From positions 485,924 to 549,923 of the forward strand of contig MNCI01011946.1 in the NCBI GenBank assembly GCA_015680685.1: a DNA stretch of 64,000 nt, read 5' to 3'. Position numbers and translations under genes: made by a program. Of the stretch, positions 13,101-28,100 are shown piece after piece (position 1 is the stretch's first letter; each line of letters begins with the position of its first letter). Source of the DNA: Gnetum montanum (Eukaryota > Streptophyta > Gnetopsida > Gnetales > Gnetaceae). The notes below the pieces were generated by a model. It did no database searches. It was not told the origin of the DNA and was given only the letters and a program-made list of their open reading frames with translations.

Positions 13101-16100
13101 AAACGTGTACTTATTTTGTGCTAACTGCTTTACCACTGAAAAACCTATGAAACAGTTGAGCAGGCCAAAGTTTCATGTTTCAAACTTTGTTTTGAATTGA
13201 TTTTTAACATTTTGTATCAACCACTATGGCTCTTTGGTTATTATAATATCATTACCCTAAAGAATTAAGATAACAACCCTTTGTGAACCTGGTGTTGAGT
13301 TTTTAGGATACCAATTCTTTCTCGGATTTATCTGTTTTATTTAGTGGATAGATATATTTTTGGAAAACATGTTATTTGGTAAGTAATCGAGAATTACTAC
13401 TTAAGTCATGAAACATAATTGTTCATCTGTAGGTAGGTGGTCATTATCCATTAGTTTCAGCTGAATAAAAAAGCCTGGGCATCGTGTGAGATGTGTGTAA
13501 AGGTCAGTGAAAAACAACTACAATAAGAGAGATGCAAGATAAAGAGAAAATTTTAATCACTAGAACCTCTAATAGTAATGGTGAATTTGAAGAAGGAAGT
13601 TCATTGATAAAAGTAACAAAATGAACTGGAAATTTCTCATTTGTTAAAGTAACGGATGGGGTAGTGAGAAGCCCATCCACAGGTGTATAGGTAGAATAAT
13701 TATTTGATTTTATAAAAGGGATATATTTTGTATTTTAAATAATTTTAGTACACACATATTTCACAATCTATATATTGTCAAATCATTATGTTTTTGGTTA
13801 AAAGATCCCAAGTATTTGTAAGACTAACTAAATTTCAACTTGCTAACGAAGCACAGTTCCAAAAGTACAAAGATGACCAAAAGAAAAATGAGGATATTTG
13901 TAAGAAAGATGAAGAGGTAGAATCTATGAACAAAGAACTCCAAAAGTTGATATTGTTAAAAAATAGAGGCTAATGTATATTGTGTCGTGCACAGCTGGTG
14001 AGTGTAGGGGTTGTGCATGGCCACAAGGAAGGATTCCTTGTGTGTGGGTTTCATTGTCCTCATGTTGAAGAATGCAGGGATAGAAGGCAGTTGTTGTATG
14101 TAGGAAGGGAAGTGTTGAGTGTGGGCTTTGGGAAAGGTTGCATTTGCTAACATTGCGAGATGAGGCAATGTGGGGAAGAGGGGAAGATCTTGGCTGAACA
14201 TACTTTTCCTTAGAAAAGGAGCAATGGCACCAACCCCTTCATCTATCTAGAATGAAAGGTATGTTTTTAAGGTTCCTAACTAATTTTTCCAGTTTGTCGA
14301 TGAAAAGTAGAGGCTACCTTGCTAAATATTGTTGCCTCTGTTGGTCCTAGACCTTATCTAGATCAAATTAGGCATCGGATTACTGCTTGCTAGACTAGGA
14401 TATGCCAGTTCTAGGTTGTGGCCATGCTAGATGGCATGGTCTTGTTCAAGTTTGAACGAAGGTAGATTGGAACAACATTCTCACATGATAATTTTAGTTC
14501 TTTGGTGTCCATGTGCTTGCACTAGCTAACTGGAGATTCCAAGCTCAGTATGATGTTGCCCTTTTAAAGAGGTATTTGATCTGGATAAGAATCTTGACCT
14601 TCTCCATCAAGTCCTAGATGGTAGGATTTTTAGAATGTGTTGCGCACAGTTTTAATGAACTTATCTATCTTAACAAAGCCATGACTCAAGTCAGCCCGCC
14701 TACTAATAGTAGTGTTCTATGATTGGGTGCACCTTGAAGACACCAAGAAGATCAAGGAAATCCAGCTTATTAACAAATGAAGATTAGATATCCTTAACGT
14801 GGAGTGCAAAAATATTCTCTCTCGGTGCCAGATGCGGTAGGTTGTACCACCTGCAGCTGCTGTGGACACACAAGCACTTGCAAGATTGCAAAAGTCAGAA
14901 GAAAGAACTAGGGAAGAAACATCACCCTAGGCAATTATAAAGGCCAGAAGGAATTCAACTTCTTTGGGAAGGTGGGGCATGATTTACAAGATGCTGAAGG
15001 AAGAAGAGATTGGAAGACATTAGGAAAAATCATAATCTCGATGTTCAAATAGCAAGAGGCAAGGCATCTTGCTGCAGCCAATGCAGGTTTTGGAAAAGGT
15101 AAACCCTTCTCCAACTTGGTTAAGTAGACATGACTGAGAATCCAGATGAAACTCAGACTACACAAATTCCCTTGAAAATGATGGGGAGTAGGCACTTCCG
15201 ACCAAAGATCCAAGCCCAGTTTCTGACGGCCATTTTTTATAGTAACATGCCTGTTTTTGCATTGAAAGTGATTGACCAGTATGGATGTCATTTTGTCTGG
15301 GGCTTCCAATTTTTGTACATGGCTAATATCATTTTCAGCTAATATAAATCCTGACCTTTCCCTGCACAGGCCCGACACCTCAAAACCAGAGAGAGAGAAG
15401 CTCCCATGTATAACCTTTCAGTGGTGTTAAAACCCTGAAAGTGCACTGATCCCTTTTAACCTAGATGCTACATAAAGTAACTTCATAACATAACACAGGA
15501 ACATGTAACGTTAACCCATCGTTGACATAAGACTACATAATAAGAAAAATCAAATAAAAGATTTAGCTACATTTTTATCTTTGGCTCTATGTGATACCAA
15601 AGCTAAGAGCCTTACACATGTTCCTAAACTCTAGAGATCATTTTTTTTCCTATCCCCAATAACTAGAGAATTGCAATATGTATTACATCCAATGACATTT
15701 TTGTAGCAGTAGTTTGCAAAATCAACATCGATGAGGTAGGATTGAGCTCACTTTGGATTTTATTTGTATCTTTTCTATTGCTGTTTCAGTAATAATTATT
15801 TAGTTATATCATAACGGTCTAGATATGATTATCTAGCAAACATTCATGGATTTTCCTTTTCGTTGTTGATTTGACCATATTGCAGCCAGAAAGAATTGCT
15901 TGAGGAGTTGAAGAAAACATTGGAAGCTAGGGAACACACTATAGAAGAATTAAATCAGAATCTTATTGAAAAAGATAAGGTACTGGCATTTTTTAATTTT
16001 CATTGTAAATTTCAATATTTACATGTTATTTGCTAATTTTCATGTATATATAATGTGTGAGCATTACTTGATAGCAATGAGGTTTTAGGTTAGTGGTAAG

Positions 16101-19100
16101 TGTCTTGCCTTGGTAACCCTAGGTCACAGGTTTGATTCCACTAGGTAGCACTGAGTTATAAATTTAAAAAAAAATCATAAAAGAAATTTTGAAACTGATC
16201 TGATAGATCTGAAGGATATCAGGGGATGTAAGTAAAAATTTCTGTTCCAGTAATAAGATATTATAAATCTCAATACCTTGTAGATCTTTATGTTCACTCT
16301 TTCATGCTATGAAGGACTCTACGATTCAATAGTATACTATATCCTATTGCTTCCAACAAACTCTTATTCTGTTTCATCTTTGTCTATAAATTGTATCTTC
16401 TTTTTATCAAATATTTATCAGGAAACTTGTAACAAAGTGGATGTCAAACATTTAGGTTAACATTTAGTGTTATGTGAGAGGAACCAAGAACCAAGATGAG
16501 GGGTTGTGAAATGTGTGAGATTGAGCAGAAGCTCAGTCATCGGTATCATTCTACCTTGATTGAATGAGATTGCTCCTGCAAACTGGATCATGTGCATTTT
16601 ATGTTATAATTTTTAAGGTTTAAAATTTGAATGAATTCAATAATTTCTCTGTAATAATAAATTTTAACCGAAGTTGTGCAAATAACTGTAAGTCAAACTA
16701 TTTCTTGAATTAATTCTTGATGCTGTTATTCTTATTGGTCAACACTTTGAAAACGTTCTGTTTCCTTAAATGCTTTGCATAGGGATTTGCCATTGTCAAA
16801 AATTTTCAGAGAAGGTTTGTTTAATTTGGTATAAAATATATTAGTTTTGGCCTAAGTATTGCATGGGTACTAGAGGAGTATTGAAGTCCACGACTTATTC
16901 TACCTAGCAATATAACCATGCATTATAGAAATATTCTATATTATCCATTTAAAGCAGAATTTATGGTGTCACGTAGACAGCTGGCCATAGGAAATTATTG
17001 TCAATTCATTTACCTACATTAACAGTTAAAGCTATCAAGATGATGATTTAAGATGGAATTTAGCTGTTCTGTTTTGAACATTTAATCTTTGCTAACTAGT
17101 TTTAAACTGCTTCATGATTGAAGTATGTGTTATAGACTTGGATGAAGAGCATATCATTGAATGACAATTCTGACTTTCACAGTAGAAACAAGTTTCAGCC
17201 GAGTTTGACATCTACACGAGGTTATGAAGAAATTTGTGCATTTTTATGTTAAAATTGCTGCAGAGTTACTGAGTCTAAGTTTTTCCTGTTACCTGAGTTC
17301 ATTTCCACTTCCTGGTTTGACAACATTGTTTTTTATTGTAGTTTGAACTTCAATTATAATTCATGTATATGAGAATGAGGCCTGCCACAAGCTAAATAAT
17401 TCAATACTGAGAGATTCAAAGACCGTAGCAGATTTGTGATATGAATTTTAGTGAGGTCATTATTTTCTCAGGCCAATGTTCTTTCGCTTTTAACTTGTTG
17501 GAATACTAGGGTTGAGGCTTTGCTGAACAACGCAGAGATTTTAACCTGCAACGTTTTTGGAACCTTGTTCTTGACCATAGGAGGTTTTTGGAACCCTGTT
17601 GAATGTGGCTACAGGGTAGTTAGTCATTCAACTATGAATGTAGTAAGTTTACTAGTTAACTTCAATATGAATAGTGACTGTGAACATTTGGTTACTGAAA
17701 CACATGCATGTGATATGTGGTGATCAAAACCAACCGAAAATGAAGGAAACTAACCTAAATCCCCTGCTTCTTAAGACAATGAATTGAATTTAATTTAACT
17801 GGCCAATGAGGTGACAGCATAACTGGTAATTTGTTGGGTTGTTACCTAACAAGTTGCAAGTTCGAGCTATAACTGTAGCATGCATTGGGTTATATAGGAA
17901 GTCCGGTTCTTTCTTGGATCAGTTATAATTTCATATCTCATGCTTTGGTAGGATAGAGTTTTAGGATTTGACTGCTAAGTTGAGGACTTCTTATGCAAGA
18001 AAAGAAAAGGAAAATCATTAAAAAAATTTATAAAATTGTGTGATATTTCTGAATATTTCATGGGATTGAAGATCGATCAAATTTCCATATTGATACATTA
18101 CAAGATGATCCTTATACATGAAATAGTTAAACATGAAACTCAAAATAGAATTAAATTAATCGTTAACTTAAATTAGAATAAGAAAATGATAGGAAATAGA
18201 TAAAAACAATATTTTTATTGCTTCAAGAGGGACAAGAATTAATAGTGACACTTTATTAACAAAGAAATATCCTGAAGTGACACATCAGAATGAAAATTAG
18301 AGAGATATCCATGGAAATAAAGTGAGCAAAATGTGCTGAAAAATGAAAAGAATTTAGGTTTTACCTTCTGAATATCATGAAGTATTGAGCTGGTTTCAAA
18401 AGGACTTTATGTAGAATCTGTGTGTTTTGATATGATTTGTGTTTTGATTTATTGTTGGTCTCCAACAATTTTTATTCTTAAGCATTAATCTTGCAAGTAT
18501 CTTAAATGAAGTTTGTACCTAACAAGTGGTACAACTCTTTGCTGTAGGAAAAGTATGCTGTTTTAATAGTATACCATGCATTATCTGAATCGGTATCACC
18601 TCATAGGCCTATGTGCTAAATCTCTAAAGCAGTTACACTCCCTATAACTTTCAGAGCACAGTGGCTAGAGCCTAGGGAACCCTGCTATGTTGATTTTGCA
18701 AATTGGTTTTTGTCTATAAAGACTGAAATGTCTACCATGAAAGGTAGTAATAGGGCTTCCAAGCCATGCTAGCATTGTTTCATGTCATTCTTTGCAATAA
18801 CTTAAGCTTTCGATTTTCTGTCTCGGTGAATCTCTATGCATAAGGCTCAAATCCTTCATTTCAAAAATTTGAATGGAGCAGCAGAACCTTTAACCTATCA
18901 ATATCAAGCATGCTTTATCTAATATTTTTACTCAAATTTTGGCTTTCAATGAAAGAGTGAGATATCTTGACCCATTACCTAGAAACTAATTTCAGGCCAT
19001 ATCATGATGTGTTGACCTTTCAAATAAAGGCTTCTTTGAGATCCTATATGAATATTCCATATAAATAATTTTGTTCCAATTCTCCATGCAGGAAGGTTTT

Positions 19101-22100
19101 TTTAACAACCAACTGTTCCAACTTAAGATTTAACAATGCAACAATATCCAATAACACATGTACGCTGTTGCTGGCTCTATATGGGCTGGAGACTGCCTCT
19201 TCTCTTCATGGCTTCTGATGAATACTTTGTCATGAATTTTTTATTTGAGAAAAATAAAGGAAATTAAGTAGATATGTAGCTGTTTTTTATGTGAAATTTA
19301 ACTTGTCTTCCATTACGTTAATTACATGATTCTCCAGACAGTTCAGGATCTTCAAATTTCTTCAAAATCCATGGAGGAAAAGCAGCAGGTTTCCCTCTCT
19401 GATCTTAATTCTAGGCATCATAAGGTAAATTTGAATGAAATTAAAGTTTAAAGTGTTCTGGAAATTTTGTATTTAATTTTAACTTTGAGTTATTCGCAGG
19501 TTGTGGAAAATCTTGAATCTCAGCTGTCTGAGGTGACTTTGGAAAGAAATAAAGCTGCTGATGAGATAACAAAGTTACAAGTAAATGACATCAAAAGATT
19601 TTTGTTATTTTGAAACATAATTCTTGTTCATGTTGACATGAGGAAATTATTGGCAAAACGCAGACTGAGATATAATATGTTTCTATTCCAGAGTGAACTA
19701 GCTAATCAAGAATCGAAGTTCACTGCATTAGAAGCAGCATCAACGGGTGAATTGGCAAGGCTTGGAGCAGCTTTAGAATCAACTAAAGGGGAGGTGTCTC
19801 GTGCAAAGCAAGAACATGTGAGAGTCATGGTTTTCTATTGTATTTTTCCACAAATCTGGCTCTGTGTTATTGTATTTTTGTTTAAGTATTTGAATATTTT
19901 TCTCTAGTATAATTTATTCCGCAGAGGCATGAAAGTGTTCCTTTTAATATATATTTCTGATAAATATCTCTGATTTTTCTTTTCTTTTTTAACACTGTTA
20001 TTTGCTTGTGCTCTTTTAAGAAACTGTAAGGCTTGTTTGCATTCTGATTTTCCTAAGCGATATGTGAAATAATGTAATTTTTATCGTGTTGTTAATATCT
20101 TCATATTTTTAGAGATATGCATGGCTGTAGATATTGCAAACATTCATTATATTTAATTTTCAATGTATTGAATTTAAAAAGAAACCCAGAGATGTCAGTA
20201 GTGATTTGTATTAACCATTCTTCATAAAAAGAAAATTGAAAATGTTCACTGAATATGATGTTAAATGCTTCAACCAGCCTGGTAATGTAGTTCCTTTTAG
20301 CATGTTTTTGTTTATAATGGGTTTCTTTAATACATTAATGCATTCTATTGAGTACAATGATGCTTATAAGAACTCTTGGTGGAACATTTCATTTTCTCTT
20401 GATGGATTCTTCTACATGTTATAAATCAGGCCAAGGATAGAGAAAACTGGGAATCTGCATTACATACGTATAGAATGAAGCTTGAAGAACTAGAGAAAGC
20501 CCGTTCTCAATATGAAATTGAAATGGCAAAGTCTCGAAGTTAGTAATGCCTCATTACAGCTTTGCGCTATTTGTTTCCATGTATTTTTTTAAAAATTTGT
20601 ATTTAAAACATTTGGTTTAATAATTAATATGATGTATTGGTAGGTGAGAAATTAATCTGTCCTGTAACTTATTTAAATGAGTATTTGTTTTTATGCTTAG
20701 GTCAATTTGAGTCTGAGAAGCTGGGATATGAGCAGCTTCTTAAGAGAACCGAAGATGAGCTAGCTGCTTCAAGGGCAGAGGTCTGTGCATCAACTGTGGA
20801 ATTGTATATCCAACGTGTTCTTACTGACACCTGTTTCATACAGTGATGACCTCTTTTAATTGTTCTTCTCTTGTCCTTGTCACCGGTTTCTATGGATTCA
20901 CAGCTTGATACTTAAAACTCACTTGGAATAATGTTTTGAATACTAGTAGTTTCCTTTTCCCAAAATAGGTTAAGCAAACAAAGAATACATTTGAGTCAGT
21001 TCAGGCAAATGTTATGTACTGTTCTAAACGAAGATTTAGAATGTCAGTGATTGCCAGGTAGTTTTCTTATTATTCTCATCTTCTGCAGAAAAATCGTGTG
21101 GAAAATGATTTTAAGGCATATAAAGGTCGAGCTCATGTGCTGCTTCAAAAAAAGGATGCTGAGCTGTCTGCAGTTAAAGACACTGATATTATAGCAGCTA
21201 AAGAAGCTGCTCTCAAGGTCCATTTGATTTTGTGGATAGTTGTCCTGTTCTAAGTATTATGCAATTGGGTACTCTAAATATCGGTTTTGCATTAGGAAGC
21301 TCGAAGAGAGGTAGCAATAGCAACAGCTGAGCGAGATCATGCTCAAAAAGCTCTTGAAGATGCTATAAAAATCCATGAAACCGAACTTGCCACTAGGTGA
21401 AATTATGTTTTCCTGCTTAACTGGTTAATCAATTTTGTGATTTAGTCTCTCTTGATCTCTACAATGTCAATAAATGGAAGTGCCATGTTCAGGTTATAGT
21501 TATATTTTTATAGTTAGTTATTCATTGTTGCTATGTTACTTTGTGAATTCAAGTCATTCCCAATAACAATCACTAGATATAGTTGATTCCTTCCGTTCAC
21601 TACAATGTGCTTATATGGTATGATGGTTAATTTGCATCTACATAGGGATGTGGCTTTGATAGATTCAGAGCAGAAAATCAAAGATATGATAAAGAAAATG
21701 GAATCAATGAAAGCTCAGTTTCAACTGGAGAAAGAAGAATGGCAGAATGCTATTTCTAATATTCAGGAGACCTGGCGAAGTATTGTGTTATAATTTTTTG
21801 AATATTCTAATGTCTTCCTGCAGTAACCCACGTCTGAATGTACTTTGTTCTCATGGTATTTTCTTTACTTTTGGTGAAGTAAAATATGAAACCCTTGAGG
21901 CGCAAATGCAAAATGCAGCAGAAAGTTCTGAAGTAAAAACATTACAAACAATATATGAAAGACTAAAGGTCTGTTTTTAAATTGAATTGGTTCTTTCATC
22001 TAGAAAGTATTTCGTGCAGATTCACATACTTTAGGTGCATCCGTTATGTGTATATTTTTAAAAAATCTTCACATTACATATGAAACAGGACTTATTTCTA

Positions 22101-25100
22101 GTTATTGCTAATATTATGGAATATGTTTTTGTTTTTATATGTTATTACAAAGGAGGAACATGATTCATTTCGGGAAATGGCTAATAATATGATTGAGGCT
22201 AAGGATAAAGAAATTTCACGGCTATTAAGTGATAACAACAACCTCCAAAATGCATTGTCTGCAAAGAAGCAGGTATGCAAAATCTGTACGATGTGTGTGT
22301 TTTTCATTATGTTAAAACATGTTTTTAACGGGTTTGGTGTAAATTTTTTCTTATTAATTATATTAATTATGTTAATATTAATTGTATTAAATTACTATAT
22401 TATTTTCAAAAAGATACCAAGGAAAATCAAATGCCCTTCAACATATTTTCTCTTCTTTCTTGACAAAATTTCCGTGTTTCCATAAATTCTTTGACCTAGC
22501 ACTGTTCTTTCCTTTTTTCTATCCCCAGAAATAATTAATATTGGCTTTGCTAAGAATCTTTCAGAAGGGGAAACAGCTAAGATATTATGTACTATTTCCA
22601 CTGGTATTACATAATATGTTATTTTTCTTCTATAAAAGTGGTTAGTGTATGAAATAATTGTTTTCCTATTCTATGGTCATACTGTCACAGTTCTTAAATA
22701 AAAATTGTTGTAGAGGAGTATTTCTTCATTTTTTTCGGTTTAGAATGTATGAACTATTGATATTTATCTAAGTTTTTCCTTTAAATTACTAAAAGGAATG
22801 GTCCTTGTGTAGTTATGTTTGTGTTTACTTTTTGATTTGCTACAGGTTGATGTGGAAAATCACAACCTTAAAGGTTCGTATCAAAATTCTATAGGTACTT
22901 TGTGGATGGATTTACTTTTCTATTGTTTTCTATTAGTGATATGATGAAACCTATTGTTCTTTTCAGAAAATGAAAGTCAAGAGTCACAATCCATGAATAT
23001 TGCAGTAGCTGAGCAGCAAATACTGGTAATTCAGCTGCTTTTCTCCTGCCTGTGCCTTCTTGTATTCACAATTGTTATATTTTCTGCATGTTTTTCAGCG
23101 TTACTAGCTTTTAAAATGTAATTTCATAAGCTTTGTTTGTGTACTGTGGATAGGCACGTAAAATGGATCAGTTATAGGCATTAAATTTCTTATGATGCTA
23201 TTACAAGAGATAACAGTAATTCGTCTGTACTGTAACCGGATGAGAGAAAATTTGGTATATATGCCTCGGAAAACCATTTCCACTGAGTTACCACTATGCA
23301 AATTGTGTCCCTGTTTGCATATTGTGCAAAAAACGGGAATTTTTCCGGCACATATTTCTGGGACGTTTTCATGGTTATTGATAATGCCATATTAACTGTG
23401 AACGTGCCATTTCAATGTATCAATGGTTGTTGTGCCGTATCAGGACAAGTGCAACAGCACATTTGTATCATATTTTAATAGTTTATATTCCCCATGTCAT
23501 AGAGTGGCAAGTACTGGAGAGACTTTTGATTTCATGGAAAGTGGACTCATTTTTAATGTAGTATTTTGACAGTTGTTAAAATGCAAGTTGTTGGAGCAGA
23601 ACTGTTATTCTGGAATCAACTTCATCATTTGTCCTTCTCTCATTCTTGCTCTTATTATGATGGTGTGAATACTTTTGCTAAACTTGTAGTTATATGGGCC
23701 ATCCTGTATGATATACCTTCTTCTTGTTACGATTATCTTTTTCTTATCAAGCCTTTCTCTTTAGAAAAGAAAAGAGCATGATCCATACAGTTTGAGTGGG
23801 GCTAATCACCAACAATATCCTTTCAGTGAGTTGGACTCGGGTGGGCACTTCCCTGTGTTTAAATGGATAAGTGACATTTGGGCTGATTTGAGAGGTAGAT
23901 GTGGTTACGGAGAAAACTAGTATTCTCCTTCATTGCCCTATCAGTTTAGGGAGATGCAACAATTGTGTAGTATGTTTGTTTGTGGTGGGTTCACTCAACA
24001 GATGGATTCTAGCATTGACTCTTTGCTTATTTAGAAAGGCCACAGATAGTTGTAAGTTCGCATGCCACCATTACATCATGTAGTACTGGTAGGTGTATTT
24101 TACAATATACAAGTAACATCATTAAACATTCATAGCTCCAAAATATTTAGTGGTTACCTGTGAATTTTTTTAAGTCAAGATAATTTTTGGTAGTATGCAA
24201 TGTTTAAGACCTTTCAATTGTTTCCTTTCCATCTTTTCTTTTATTTTAGCTGACGCCATTTTGTTGGGACAAGGCTCAGATAAGGATAGTGATCTTTTCT
24301 TCTATTTTCTTTGTTTTTCTTTTTGTTTTGTTTTGTTTTTCTTTTTCTTTTTTGGGCACAGTTTGAATAGGTAAAAGGAAGACTTTACTAAAATCGAAAC
24401 TTTTGCATAAAACCATCAATTTCATGGGATGTGGAATGAACCAAAGAACATGTTCAAAATTCCCTTATACAAGCATTTTAATCTAAAACATACAAAAACA
24501 AAAATTGAAGTGACGTGTTCATTATCATGGTGCCAAACCATTCCTAGCAACATTTTATGGTGCAAATATCATTGGAATTTATTTTCCATCGTCTTTGACA
24601 AAATAGAAAATTTTTGAAAAATATTTTTAATATAAAATAAGTCAATTTGAAAGTACTTTTTTAATTGGAAATTTAATACCAATTTTCAAAATATATGGGT
24701 TGCAAGTACAATAGAAGCTTGAAATTAATTTTGTATTCCTTGAATGATTATGGTTTGATAACATTTCTCTTACGGATTGTAAGCATTCATGGAATAACTA
24801 CTAAAAGAATGATGCACAAATTTTTCTTTTTCTCAAATTGATTCTATTAACGGAAATGTTTATGCTTTCAAAAAAGTCCTTTGCTTCAGGGCTAAATGAA
24901 CTAGTAATTAGTAACAGATTATGAAGATAAGCTGAAAAGATATGTGAAAAGTTGTAGGCCATGCTGTTCAACCAGTAACTTGAGCATAATTGTGAAATAT
25001 AGGTACACCCCCCAAGATATATGGTCCAATTAGAACTTTATATAACTCAGCATTGCTCACTGGAATCAAACCCATGACCTAGAGCTTCCAAATCAAGTGT

Positions 25101-28100
25101 CTTACCACTAGGCTAACAATTGTCACATGCCAGATGAAGAGATTCTGGTTTCAAAAGCTGGGAGTTAGGTTTCGGTGAAAGTTGTAGACAGGATTGTTAA
25201 GGGCATTGGAATAAAGCATTAAGGTAGGCCATGAGGTTAAATATTTTCTAGTAGTGCAACAATCCACTGTTATGTTATTAACATAGATCTGCCCTTTTTT
25301 TGGGTGATATTATTGTGTTACCAGAACCTGTAGGATAATTTACAACAGGGGGAAAGCCTTATAGGCGCTAGTTTTACTCTGTAAGCAACCAGTCACCATT
25401 GAGCTATGATCTTATTCTTGTACTTCAAAATTCAATTGTTGCTAAAATCTCAATTTTGGGTGTTGGAACCTGAAATAATTTGACGATAGGTACACCCCAA
25501 GACGTATAGCAAACATGATACATTAGAAGAATTATGTAGGAATATAATGATGCCTCAAGTGTGACTTGCAGTGGCAACCTATTGCCTAACAAGACAATGA
25601 GCTAATCCCAAGTTTACTTGTTCCACATATATGTATGTATGTATGGAGAAACTTGATATGAAGATATATTTCGTTCTATACTTGTTTTTAATAATTTTTT
25701 AAGGGAAGCTTATCTTTTAAAAATGGAAATTCTCATGTATCTTTCAAATAAAAAATCTTTATACAGTATTGCTTATTTCCAACTATATGGATTTTTCTGT
25801 TTTGTTCTAGTTACAAAGTAAAAATAGGGTACAAAATACCGATGGTGTACATCAACAAAGATTTGATTCAGTCTCCTGTGTATCTGTTTGGGTCACAACT
25901 CTGCATTTTTCTTGGTGTTCACGAACTGGCTGCATTTTCTGTGCTATTTGTCCTCACCTCTTCACATTAGATTTTTCCTTCTGATGATTAAGCATAAGCT
26001 CCACCTTTTCTCCAGGTGCCAGTAGTGGTCATGACTTGTATGTTTTTCCCTCGAGTGTTTCGTACTATGATTAGTTATCATTATTGCCAACTTTCTGGGA
26101 AACTAACCCTTGCTTCTATGGATTTGTTTTCTTCTTAAAAAGAACTAAAGAAAAATCATTGTTACGTTTTCATGTTTGTAGTTATTTTACAAACTTACAA
26201 TGTACATTTATGAGAATCATTTGAGCAGAGGTTATTAAATGAAATTTTCTTAATTTTTAGCATGGTCCTCTAGATTGTTCAGATGGGGTTTAAGCACTTT
26301 AAGCAAAAATGGATGAGTGCGATCCTTTCATGACAATGGATTTCGCAATTTAAATAACTCACTGAAAAGCAATACTTGCACATGAAGGCTATTATAGAGT
26401 CTTATTGTCTTGAAACTTTGTATTTGTTTTTTCTTCAAGGTTCATGATAAGAGTTATAAATTTTAAACGTAAAATTCCTGATGTTTTGTTCATAGAACAT
26501 ACTTATATGCCTACCTTTTCCATACATCTTTAAATGCTAAAATTACTATGCAAAAATGTTTTTATTCTTGTTATCTTCAACTGGTTTCCTAGATACTTAA
26601 TATCATTATATTAAGGTTAATTAACTCTGTTTACATCTACAGAACTTTGCAAGGCAGCAGGCTCAGAGGGAAGAGGAGCTTGGTCATTGTCATCGACATA
26701 TTCAAGCCCTACAGGTAAATATGCGCAATTGGAGTATAAGGTGCTTCTTAATGCCATGTCTTTTAAACCAACAGGTTTCAATTTTAAACAGGATGAGGTT
26801 GCAGAATTAGAACGTGAAAACCGCTTACATCGGCAACAGGTAACTACCGGAATAATACACTTGTTTTGTCTAAATTACAATTTCACAATTGTATATTCTC
26901 ATATAAAGTAATATGAAACTGAAATTATAATATGTCTATATAGACCAAAAAGGATCAGTTTGGCTAATGAATCTGTACAAAATACATTAGTATCAGTATT
27001 TCCAAAGCATATCAAATGTTTCCAATAATAATGTAGTTTGAACATCTTCAAAATATTGCCCAAATACTAGCGGTAGTACCTTAAATAATATACAAAGTTC
27101 TACTTGCCATATTTCATTTGCATCTAAAAAAGTTAATTGCACATCATTAAAAAATGGCAATATCCCAAATGTGCATGTGCCCATGTCTCTGCCTCCAGAC
27201 GACTTGTGAAACATAGTGCAAAGGTGATTAAATGATCTATTAGAGGGGTTTTTTAACCTGCCTATAAAACTAAGCGCAAACAGTTTTTTTTTGTCTAATT
27301 ACCTAATCTCCTCTTAAACATGGTGTCTGGTAATTTGACAAATATATTACCCATCATGATCGACCTATAATTATTCAAATCTAATTTGTCTTCTTTTTTA
27401 AATAACAAATTAACTGTACTAAGCATCCATTGCTTACCCAATCTATCTTTTTTAAGTCCATCATTAAGGTTTTTCAAGTATCTTTCCATATTAGTAGATA
27501 GTAAGGATTACCCCTTGGAGTGATGGTAAGGTGTTTGTTTCTCAAGTTGTAAGACCTAGGTTCGAACCTGGGTGTCTACTCGAAAGAGGTTAGGCTTTCA
27601 CTCATCTACTGCTCCTCTCATGAGCATTGAGCCTTTGAGTGATGATCCTTTTTCTTCCATATTAGTGAATATCCATTTTAATAATTCAGTTTACAATCCT
27701 GCTACATCTATTATTTTTCTAGGAACTAACCTATCGTTTCCACTTTCACTTTTATAGAAAATTGTAGCACCTCTAAGTTTGTATATTTAGTTTCTTTATC
27801 TACTTCATGATGTAAAGGATTTTAATAGTGTGTTTGAATCTCTAAAAATGGAATATTGCTACCTACAAAGATGCTGTTACCAAATAATCTCAAAATGTTT
27901 CTTTGGTCCTGTTCTACCATCTTCAACATATTCTTATCTTGATTGTACTGCAGCTCTGAATCATGTCTTTACTATTACTATAATGTTTGAGAACTAGTTG
28001 TACATTTAAACGTTCTACATCAAACCACAGTTTCTTACCTATATATATATTTTTAGGTAGAAACTTTTTGTACAGCATATAATCATCTCTCGTCTAACTT

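Larger units (their letters stand above)
23026..26642 (+). other. GRIP intron 21: AT-rich with SINE pieces
   Basis: A 3.6-kb intron. It holds a T-rich stretch at 24290-24355, the minus-strand SINE at 24995-25130 and weaker SINE-like pieces at 25318-25620. A possible cryptic exon begins at 23154 after a GGATAG acceptor and would add seven codons before a TAG. The rest shows no recognisable element. Confidence 0.4.

Noticed and set aside
13788-13973. Lys/Glu-rich ORF that could be a GRIP coiled-coil exon
   Set aside because: Exon 8 (phase 2) joins exon 9 exactly without it, there is no good acceptor in phase, and the segment is not needed for continuity.
26993-27214. 73-codon minus-strand ORF next to the LINE relic
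   Set aside because: No match to LINE domains could be recognised; too short and AT-rich to call.
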